Source of the DNA: an uncultured Planctomycetota bacterium | GTDB lineage: Bacteria > Planctomycetota > Phycisphaerae > SM23-33 | NCBI GenBank assembly: GCA_903892515.1 | Contig: CAITIS010000031.1 | Location: 1-64,000 of the forward strand | Length of the DNA: 64,000 nucleotides | Direction: 5' to 3' | Shown: piece by piece, positions 19,589 through 27,406 of the stretch | Layout: each line of letters opens with the position of its first letter | How positions within the stretch are numbered: the stretch's first letter is position 1 | Notes under the pieces: generated by a model | Told to the model about the DNA's origin: nothing | Databases searched by the model: none | What the model saw: the letters and a program-made list of their open reading frames with translations, nothing else | Made by a program: the position numbers and the translations under genes

Positions 19589-20692
19589 CTAAAAGTCCGC
19601 CGGCTGGGACGCGGGAGCAGAAGCGGCCGAGGGCTGGCTGGCCGCCCTGAACGTCAACGTTCCGCGCTGGGCCCGGAACTGGCTCTTGCCCTCGTGCTCG
19701 TAGATCGTCACCGTGACCTTGGGGTTTTCAAAACCTTCAAGCGTCTTGTGAATCGCCGCCGCCGCCTCGGAGTCCGTCAGCCCCTCGACCTTGACTTGGA
19801 CCCATGTCTTCGACGGGTCTGCCAGTTCTTGGGCTTTGGGGCGGGGAAGCGTCATGATCCTGATTTTCCCGTCCTGGTCCACTAACTGCGCATAGTTGGT
19901 GCTGTTCAGCACGGTCGTGTCCTCGACAAGTATCGACACCATATCGGCCGGACGCAGCCGATAGGCGTGAGCGAGTGACTTGGTCGCGAGCAGACTCACA
20001 CTTGCATACTTGCACGTGTCGTCGCCGGCGTCATCGAAGGCCTTCGCAACACTTGCAGCCGCCTGCGAGGCCGTCATGCCGGCGAGAGACACCACTGTCT
20101 TCGTTGCGCTGGGCGGAGGGAAGAACAGGGACACCTCAGCCTTGCCGGCCTCAACGACATATGAGCTCACGCCACGGCCGTCGCCCTTCTGCCAGCGTTG
20201 CGGATCACGAATGACGCTCGGCATAAACGTGTCGCCATCTTCGAGCCGGTGCTGATCGAAGTCTTGCGGCAGGTCGGCCGGGCGGCCCAAGAGGTTCACC
20301 GCCATGGCCGCATTCTCGGGCACAACCTTGGCCGCGGCGTACGCCGTGGTCACCGCGTCCAAGACCTCCTGGGCCGTCATGCCGTCGACCTTCAGCGGGT
20401 CCGATAGCTTGGGCAAGGTTATCGTTCCGGCCGGCGGCACCTGAGTCGTCCAACTCGCGGTCGAGTAGAATTCCGGGTACAACCCTTCGATAAAGAACGA
20501 TATGACGGTCCCCGCCTTCGCCCGGTACTGGTCATCAGCTGGGTTTGCGGAACGTTGGCTCACCGGCTGAGAGGTAGGCCCGCTGGCGGGTGCGGAAACG
20601 CTCCTCCCGGCCGTTTGGGCCGTCACGGCCTCGTGAACAGAACCCGCCAGAATCATCCCCACCGCCAGCAGCAACACTTGTGTGGCTTTCAT
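19589..20692 (-). CDS. Polysaccharide export (Wza-like) domain secreted protein
   Basis: Signal peptide; LRPADMVSILVEDTTVLNSTNYAQLVDQDGKIRIMTL...VEGLTDSEAAAAIHKTLEGFENPKVTVTIYEHEG. Confidence 0.55.
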   Translation of the reverse strand: MKATQVLLLAVGMILAGSVHEAVTAQTAGRSVSAPASGPTSQPVSQRSANPADDQYRAKAGTVISFFIEGLYPEFYSTASWTTQVPPAGTITLPKLSDPLKVDGMTAQEVLDAVTTAYAAAKVVPENAAMAVNLLGRPADLPQDFDQHRLEDGDTFMPSVIRDPQRWQKGDGRGVSSYVVEAGKAEVSLFFPPPSATKTVVSLAGMTASQAAASVAKAFDDAGDDTCKYASVSLLATKSLAHAYRLRPADMVSILVEDTTVLNSTNYAQLVDQDGKIRIMTLPRPKAQELADPSKTWVQVKVEGLTDSEAAAAIHKTLEGFENPKVTVTIYEHEGKSQFRAQRGTLTFRAASQPSAASAPASQPADF

Positions 20693-20768
20693 AACAACCC
20701 TTTCCTCGAATCCGCGTCACACGCTTCTTAGGAGGCCTCGTTCGTCACCCGGCTGACCCGTGCTGGTT

Positions 20769-21353
20769 CTAGAAGTCCGCCGGGCCGGGCGCGAGCTGCC
20801 CCGGTCTCAGCTTTGCCATTTCTTCCGAGGCCACGCGTACGAACGCTTTCGCGAGGACTTTCGCCGTCGCCAGCGAGTCGGCATCGTTCAGAAAGAACTC
20901 GCCGCATGCCGCCATTTGCTGGAAGCACTTCCTGGCTTCCTCGGGCTTTCCGTTCGCTGCCGCGGTTCGGCCGGTGTCTCTGAGGTAGGTAAGGAGCTCT
21001 CGCAACTCCTGCATCCGTCTTCTTATGTCTGGCTCCAATCGCTCGCGGTCAAACTTCGGCAGCGCCGCGAACTGGCTTTCTTTCATGGCGAACATCGAGC
21101 CCTTGGCGAAAGTCGGGTGCTGCCAGTCGACGGCCAGGAACGTCTTGGCGGCACCGGCCTTGTCTTGGCTCATCCAGAGGATCAGCGCGTCATCCAGCGT
21201 GGCCACTGGCCGCGAAGCCGCATTGCTGGCCGCAGGCGACGATGCGCTCGCCGCCGACCGGGCCGATGTCGGCTGAGACTGCCCCGCCACCCATCCGCTT
21301 ACCGCAACCAAGACGGCCACAGCGGCCAACACGAGAACGTGGTTCTTCGGCAT
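20769..21353 (-). CDS. Secreted hypothetical protein
   Basis: MPKNHVLVLAAVAVLVAVSGWVAGQ signal peptide. Confidence 0.6.
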   Translation of the reverse strand: MPKNHVLVLAAVAVLVAVSGWVAGQSQPTSARSAASASSPAASNAASRPVATLDDALILWMSQDKAGAAKTFLAVDWQHPTFAKGSMFAMKESQFAALPKFDRERLEPDIRRRMQELRELLTYLRDTGRTAAANGKPEEARKCFQQMAACGEFFLNDADSLATAKVLAKAFVRVASEEMAKLRPGQLAPGPADF

Positions 21354-21513
21354 GTGTAACCTCCCTTGTTCTGTCGCTTCAATTCGTTGGGTCTGCAAGC
21401 GCCCCATTGCCGCTCGCGCGAGGCCCCGGGTGCGGGAGCATTGTAATCGACATGCCTATCTTACTCACTTCTTTTTTGTTCCAGGACGATCCTTGCCCCG
21501 TGATTTTCGGGTC

Positions 21514-24500
21514 TCACGGCCGGGTCGCCGGCTGCGGGGTAACAGCCTGTAGGGTGGGCCGAGGCTCCGCTGTTTGGAGCCGAGTCCCACCATTGGAACC
21601 CCTGGTGGGACTCGCTTGCCCAGAAGACGGGCTGCGCTCGGTCCACCCCACGTTGCTCTGGCTCGACGATGCGGCAGCCAGTTCGTTCTCCAATCGAACA
21701 AGGCCACTCATAGATTCGTCACGAAGAGCGAGCAGGTCGGCCTCGAGCTGTGGGTCCCCGGCTGCGATGCGGGTCGTCGCCTGCGTCAGGCGGAGGTGCG
21801 GATAGACAGGCAGCGTCATCAATTGCTCAATCGCTTTGGCGTCGTGAATCACCACCGCAAACATGTACCGATCGCGTTCAGGCACATCTCCATCGATACC
21901 GTCGCTCTTCCCGGCGCTTCGCGGGTACAGTCCGACACCCACGCGCACCTCCCCCGGAGCTGAATGTCCAGATAGTACATCTGCCAGCGGCCCGTGATTT
22001 GTCCGCTTCAATTGTGGATACTTCTCGGCCAGCTTGAGCAAGCCGATGCGCAGCGAAGCGTCGGCCTGTGAAAGTAGTAGGTCACGCTGCTGCCTGAGCG
22101 TGTCTGAGAGCAATATAGCCGACTTCGCGATAGTAGTTGCGCTGAGTTGCTTCTTGCCGACCAACGCACCATCGGGCTTGAAGATGAACTCGTCTTCGAC
22201 AGTGTTGGTGAGCTTGTCCGCGTCCCAGTCCCAGGTGGTGGCCAGGTACTTGTACCGGATGACGATGTTGCCATTGGCCTGCTTGATCGCCTGGCCCCAT
22301 TCGATACTCTGCCGGGCCGTCACGTCGCGATAGTGGTGGGCGAAGAAGTCCTCCACCCACGCCCGCGCCTGCTGGTCCAGTTCGGAACTCGGCTGGCTGG
22401 CGGGCTGGCTGGCAGCCTCCGCGTGGGCAGGAACGCCTGTCCCACCGACTATCGTAAAGTTCAAAGGTTCACTTACAACCCTGATGGCGCCACCGATCGG
22501 TCGCACCATGAAGGCCAGGCGCACGGTGTGCGGCCCAGGGCGCAGTTGCAGGCGGGGGCGGTTCCAGCCGGGGTCGATGGAGAGGCTGGGGTTCCACTGC
22601 AATTCCTCGGGCTTGGCCGGTATCCACGTCGGCGATAGCGCGACAAGCTGGTCGGACACAGTGACTCCAACGCCAAGCGGCGCCAACTTGGTGAACTCTG
22701 AAGACGCGACCGGTTCCAGTGTTTTGGGTATTGCCCAGCGATACCACGTGCCGTCCACCTCCAACTGCGTGAACAACTGGCCTTCGAGCACGTGCAGGGA
22801 CTCACGCGTGCCTACGTTGCGAATGTCCCATCGCAGTTCGGGTGTCTCGCCCTCTTGCCATATCTGCTTCTCGGCCCGCACTCGCACCTGAATGCCCTCG
22901 TGCGGCAAGCTCCAGGCGGTTTCGGGCTGGCTGGTCGGCTGCGATGCGGGCTGAGAGGCAGCGGGATAACCGGCCGCTTGTGGCAGACCGGCAACGATGA
23001 TCTCGCCCGCCCTCACCTCTAACTCAAGTAAAGGTTCCATTGCTTCAGACCGCAACTTTTCGAGTTCCTTGGCCAGGCCCGGGGCACCTGCGGACGCGCC
23101 GGGGGTCTCCCTCAGCCCGAGAAAGTGGAGCGGACTGGTGGTTGACGTCTGCCATTCGTCCTCGCGAGGCGGCTCGATGATCGCAACGATACTGAACCGT
23201 TGTTCTTGCGGAACTGAGGCATCAGTGTGCGAATCGCCGTGTCGCGCCGACAGGTGCATCTGCCCCAAGCCGGCGGGCGCGCTGGTCGGCTGGGCGCCCT
23301 GCATGAACGGATACTGCGCGGATAGCCGCCGCAGACCCGCGCGAATATGCTTGTCGGCCTCCAGGACCAAGCGGCCGCGTTCTCCGCGCAATTCTTCCGG
23401 CACGGCGAAGACAATCCGAGTGTCGTAGATGGGGGCTCGCTTCAGCGGGGCCGTCAGTTTGTCCATCCATGCGTTTGGCACTTCGCCGGCCTGTTGGCGA
23501 ACGAGCCGGATGGGCCTGTAGTCGTTTCGATCTTGACCAAAACCGGTGTACGATATCTCCAAGGCTCCACGAAGAACTTGCCGCAAAGTCGCCTCATCCA
23601 CCGGCCGCTGGAAGAGCGCTTGCTCTACCAGCTTCTCAGCAGTGCGAGCCATGTGGCGGTCTCTGATGTTCAGGCGGAAGACGTCAACCTCTCTGGCCAA
23701 GTCGAGAAGAAACGCCGGGCCGACCTGCTCGCCTTTCTGCTGGAGGGCTTGAATCTCGTTGAGTGTCGGATCGCCATTGAAACCCCAGGCCACAACGTCG
23801 GCTGGAAGTCGTTCTCCCATGGCCAGAAGAGCCCAGGCCGCCTCGTTGCGCTCGAACGTTGATTGGGACACAACAAGGTCACGTTCCTTGCCGCCAGCCA
23901 CGCGACGCAGAAACTTTGCGTCCACCGGCTGCCCTTGGAGAATGAGTACCTGCATCGCGGTCAGCTTGAGGAAGAGGTTGGGTTCCGTTGCCAGTTCCCG
24001 CAGACGCATGCGGACCTCGTCACGATCTGCCCAGTCCATCAGCTTGGCTATGGCATGCAACCGCCAGGTTTGATCGACGTGGTCGCCCGTCTCGGCAAGT
24101 ACCTGGGCGAGATTGTTGGACTCCGGCAGCCGGCCGTCGTCCGACATGCGGTCATTCGCGTCAATCATACTCAACAAGCGCAGTCTCAACATCTCGCGGC
24201 TCAACTGCATCAACTGCTTGGCCGACGCATCCGTCGCCGCCGCGCTGGCGGGCTGGCTTGTCACTTCCTCACGGGCGGCCTTGCCCGCCGCGCCGGGCTG
24301 GAGCATGACATCCTTAAACTCGGCCCATTGCAAGGCCTGGCCCTGCAACTCGAAGTGATCGACGTCGGACTTCGCCAGGCTGCGGAATGTCGCGTTGTTC
24401 ATCCGCACCTTTCCGCCACTGGTCCAGTTGCTGTTCGAGGGCATGATGGTCTTACCGGCCTTGTCGATGGCGACGAGACGAGTGGCCTGGTCGAATACGT

Positions 24501-26703
24501 CGTGTGCGACTGAGATGGTCAACCCGTCATCGCTAGCGACAGCCGGGGCGAAGCTGAAACCGTGCTTCTCTGTGCCCATAGACTCAGAGCCACCGTGCGA
24601 CTCGGCCAGAGAGGTCCACGGCCCGCCACCGACCGCATAGCGGAGCGTGGCTTTCTTGACGTGCTCCGAGAACGTCTGCGTTAGAGCCCCGACGGCCCGC
24701 CCCTTGCCGTCGGCGGTGGCGCCTCCCCCGCCGCTGCCTGAGGGCTCAAAGCTCCACTCGCTTGCAAACCCTTCGGGCACGTTGCCCAGAACGACGGCAA
24801 ACTCATACGCCCGTTCGCCCGCTTGCGGGTTGGCGATGCTTGTGGCCTTGTCGTACGGCAGCCGGTCCAACGCCGACCCGTCCGGCCGCCATGCCCTCTT
24901 GCCTTGCGACGGATTCTTCGCCACGCCCACCAACTCGACCGTCACGCCGCTGGGCAACGTGACCTTGAACGGCGAGGCCGGCTGCGTGGTGGGCGAGACC
25001 AGGATCGACCGGGCGCGGGGCGCGTTCTCACTGCCCACCGCGCCTACGACGTACTTGGTGGTCAGTCCCGGGCTGCTCCCGCAGCCACGCGCCTCGAGGT
25101 CAAAAGAGAGGCCGGTCTTTCCATCTCCCATATCACCGTTGACATAGATCGCTTCGGGATGTGCCTGCAAGCCATTGGAAGTGCTGTCCAAGATCTGGGG
25201 CAATGCCAGCCACACCGGCCCGTTCAACTCACTTGATCCGTCGGGTGTGACGTGAACAACTTTCCAGTGATAACCATTTGGGAGTTTGATCTGCTTCATA
25301 ACCTTCGCGCCGTCGCGAAGTTCAACGACGCCCTGCGCCACGTCAATCACCAGCCGGACGTTATAAGTGGCTAGGTCCTCTTCGCGCTGGGGCTGCGTGG
25401 CCTGCCATGCATGCCATATTTCATCGATCTGCGGCGAAAGCGCCTTCCAATCCCGTTGTGCCTTCCTGTGGTCCACGCGCACGCCCCCGGCCTCTCCGCC
25501 GCTGCAACTCACCCACAGGCACGCGCCCAGCAACGCGGTGAGCAGGACCAGGCCCGTCATCGGCCAGGTGCGGAGACGATCGCCTTGTTCCTCGATGTCC
25601 AGGCCCAGCAGGCGGCGGATTCGGTCCGTCAGGTCGCGGGCGTGGGAGCCGCGGAGGGCCACCATCGCTTCACGCGGATTCCCGAAGCTCGGCAGCATCT
25701 GGCGGGACTCTTCGATGGCGGCCAGGGCCTCGGCGTAACCGATGCGGTTGCCGTACGCCGCCACGGCCAGGTCGTCGCAGCAGCGTTCGCGTTCGATCCG
25801 CATCTGCCGGCTGATCCACCACAGGCCGGGGTGGTAGAAGAAGAGCATTTCCACAGCCGCCTGGAGCAGGTTGACGAGGTAGTCGCCGCGGCCGATGTGG
25901 GCCAGTTCGTGAGCCAGCACGGCCTGGAGTTGGGCGGGCGTGAGGTTCGTGATGGCTGAGAGCGGCAGCAGGATCACGGGCTTGAGATGGCCGATCACCA
26001 TCGGCGTGGACACCAGCATCGACTGCAAGACGCGGACGCGCCGCCGCACGCCCAGGCGGTCCATGAGCCGATGCGCCAGCGACTCGATGGCCTCGCTGAC
26101 TGGGTGAGTGCCCAGGACCCGCAGCCGCTGGGCGGCGATGTACCCGCCCATGCGCCAAACGCCCATCGCCAGCACCCCGGCCAGCCACGCGGCCGTCAGG
26201 TAGCCGACGGAATCATTCAGGGCCCCCCGAGCCCTTTGAAGGAGCGGGTGCGAAGGTGCGGCCGAAACGACCACAGCCGAGGGCGGCTGTGCCACGTAAG
26301 GCGACACAGCCGAGGGCGGTACCCGTGTCGCGGGCGTCTCGCCCGCGCGGCTCACAGCCGAGGGCGGCTGTGCTACCGGAACGTTTGTGACGTGGTCGCT
26401 GGACGCCGCGACCACGGCACCCGACTGGGCCACGGCACCCGGCTGTGCCACGGGAACCACCACCGTAGATGGCGGCTGCGGTGCGCGCGGCTCGACCCTG
26501 ACAAAGGTCAGCACCGCCATGGCCACCACAGCCGCCATGCACACCCCGGCCGCCAGGTAGCGGGCCTGCGGGCTGCGCCGGCGCAAGAGCACATTCATCG
26601 CCAGCAACATGCCCGAGGCCAGCGCGATCTGCCAGAGCGAGTGCAGCAGCGTCCAACCCAGCCGAACCACCACATCCGATGACAGCAATTCTGACGCGTT
26701 CAT
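21514..26703 (-). CDS. Giant M56 (BlaR1/MecR1-like) metallopeptidase with long C-terminal extension
   Basis: QAVLAHELAHIGRGDYLVNLLQAAVEMLFFYHPGLWWISRQMRIERERCCDDLAV; overlaps blaI stop by 4 bp; 1729 aa. Confidence 0.82.
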   Translation of the reverse strand: MNASELLSSDVVVRLGWTLLHSLWQIALASGMLLAMNVLLRRRSPQARYLAAGVCMAAVVAMAVLTFVRVEPRAPQPPSTVVVPVAQPGAVAQSGAVVAASSDHVTNVPVAQPPSAVSRAGETPATRVPPSAVSPYVAQPPSAVVVSAAPSHPLLQRARGALNDSVGYLTAAWLAGVLAMGVWRMGGYIAAQRLRVLGTHPVSEAIESLAHRLMDRLGVRRRVRVLQSMLVSTPMVIGHLKPVILLPLSAITNLTPAQLQAVLAHELAHIGRGDYLVNLLQAAVEMLFFYHPGLWWISRQMRIERERCCDDLAVAAYGNRIGYAEALAAIEESRQMLPSFGNPREAMVALRGSHARDLTDRIRRLLGLDIEEQGDRLRTWPMTGLVLLTALLGACLWVSCSGGEAGGVRVDHRKAQRDWKALSPQIDEIWHAWQATQPQREEDLATYNVRLVIDVAQGVVELRDGAKVMKQIKLPNGYHWKVVHVTPDGSSELNGPVWLALPQILDSTSNGLQAHPEAIYVNGDMGDGKTGLSFDLEARGCGSSPGLTTKYVVGAVGSENAPRARSILVSPTTQPASPFKVTLPSGVTVELVGVAKNPSQGKRAWRPDGSALDRLPYDKATSIANPQAGERAYEFAVVLGNVPEGFASEWSFEPSGSGGGGATADGKGRAVGALTQTFSEHVKKATLRYAVGGGPWTSLAESHGGSESMGTEKHGFSFAPAVASDDGLTISVAHDVFDQATRLVAIDKAGKTIMPSNSNWTSGGKVRMNNATFRSLAKSDVDHFELQGQALQWAEFKDVMLQPGAAGKAAREEVTSQPASAAATDASAKQLMQLSREMLRLRLLSMIDANDRMSDDGRLPESNNLAQVLAETGDHVDQTWRLHAIAKLMDWADRDEVRMRLRELATEPNLFLKLTAMQVLILQGQPVDAKFLRRVAGGKERDLVVSQSTFERNEAAWALLAMGERLPADVVAWGFNGDPTLNEIQALQQKGEQVGPAFLLDLAREVDVFRLNIRDRHMARTAEKLVEQALFQRPVDEATLRQVLRGALEISYTGFGQDRNDYRPIRLVRQQAGEVPNAWMDKLTAPLKRAPIYDTRIVFAVPEELRGERGRLVLEADKHIRAGLRRLSAQYPFMQGAQPTSAPAGLGQMHLSARHGDSHTDASVPQEQRFSIVAIIEPPREDEWQTSTTSPLHFLGLRETPGASAGAPGLAKELEKLRSEAMEPLLELEVRAGEIIVAGLPQAAGYPAASQPASQPTSQPETAWSLPHEGIQVRVRAEKQIWQEGETPELRWDIRNVGTRESLHVLEGQLFTQLEVDGTWYRWAIPKTLEPVASSEFTKLAPLGVGVTVSDQLVALSPTWIPAKPEELQWNPSLSIDPGWNRPRLQLRPGPHTVRLAFMVRPIGGAIRVVSEPLNFTIVGGTGVPAHAEAASQPASQPSSELDQQARAWVEDFFAHHYRDVTARQSIEWGQAIKQANGNIVIRYKYLATTWDWDADKLTNTVEDEFIFKPDGALVGKKQLSATTIAKSAILLSDTLRQQRDLLLSQADASLRIGLLKLAEKYPQLKRTNHGPLADVLSGHSAPGEVRVGVGLYPRSAGKSDGIDGDVPERDRYMFAVVIHDAKAIEQLMTLPVYPHLRLTQATTRIAAGDPQLEADLLALRDESMSGLVRLENELAAASSSQSNVGWTERSPSSGQASPTRGSNGGTRLQTAEPRPTLQAVTPQPATRP
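21550..21655. repeat. Family D hairpin doublet inside the M56 CDS 3' end
   Basis: GTAGGGTGGGCCGAG...GGTGGGACTCGCTTGCCC-agaagac-GGGCTGCGCTCGGTCCACCC. Confidence 0.82.
26265..26425. repeat. Cluster of family B (CACAGCCG-AGGG-CGGCTGTG), family A and TGGACGCC-loop hairpins in the M56 CDS
   Basis: Several ACAGCCGAGGGCGGCTGT-type units, CGCGGGCG-TCT-CGCCCGCG, CGTGGTCGC-TGGACGCC-GCGACCACG. Confidence 0.92.
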
Positions 26704-27089
26704 CCCCGTTCTCCCTTCGCGCGTTCCAGGAGTTTTTTGATCTGTGCCAGTTCATCTCGCGTGATCCGCTGCGCCGACACAGCCCGCAGCACCAGGCTCA
26801 TGGCCGAACCGCCGAAGCCGCGCTGGACCAGGTGATCGACCAGTTGCAGCTGCGTTTTCTCCTGCGACTGCGCGGGCGTGTACACCTGTGGCCGGACGGC
26901 ATCGTCGCGAACCAGCAGGCCCTTGTCGGTCATGATCTGGACCATCCGCAGCGTGGTGGAATAGCCCGTGGCCCGGCCATGCTTGAGGTTGTTGTGAATC
27001 TGGCGGACCGTGGAGGGCCCGTATTCCCAGAGGACGCTGAGGATCTCCAACTCGCCTTCGGTGGGCGTCGAGGAACGTCTCCGCGGCAT
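26700..27089 (-). CDS. blaI: BlaI/MecI/CopY family transcriptional regulator
   Basis: PTEGELEILSVLWEYGPSTVRQIHNNL...GYSTTLRMVQIMTDKGLLVRD. Confidence 0.92.
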   Translation of the reverse strand: MPRRRSSTPTEGELEILSVLWEYGPSTVRQIHNNLKHGRATGYSTTLRMVQIMTDKGLLVRDDAVRPQVYTPAQSQEKTQLQLVDHLVQRGFGGSAMSLVLRAVSAQRITRDELAQIKKLLERAKGERG

Positions 27090-27149
27090 GCGTGTGACTC
27101 CTTCTGGTGCGACTTCCCCGGCGCACAAGCCGGGGCCTGTCGCTTCTGA

Positions 27150-27167
27150 TGACGAATATTCTCGTCA
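27150..27167. promoter_or_regulatory. Candidate BlaI operator dyad
   Basis: TGACGA-ATATTC-TCGTCA upstream of the blaI start. Confidence 0.4.
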
Positions 27168-27234
27168 CATCTTACACATGTCAACTAATTTTTTCGTCAA
27201 TTTTCGGGAAGGTGAATTTGCCGAGCATTCCGCG

Positions 27235-27302
27235 TGGGGGGTTTTCCAACCCGCCACATCCCCGCTAACGAGAGGTGGCGGGTTGGGAAACCCGCCACCC
27301 AA
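27235..27302. repeat. Family H inverted repeat (TTTCCAACCCGCCAC...GTGGCGGGTTGGGAAA)
   Basis: Related copies at about 37800-37858 and 62999-63045. Confidence 0.85.
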
Positions 27303-27356
27303 TCGAAACAGACGTTTGGCAACCGTTCCAGCAGCCCGTTGAACAAGGCTTCGTTC

Positions 27357-27382
27357 GTGGCGCGGGCGAGACGCCCGCGACA
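27357..27382. repeat. Family A hairpin, stem variant CGCGGGCG-AGA-CGCCCGCG
   Basis: gtggcgcgggcgagacgcccgcgacac. Confidence 0.9.
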
Positions 27383-27406
27383 CACATTCAGCGGACTACC
27401 ACGGCC

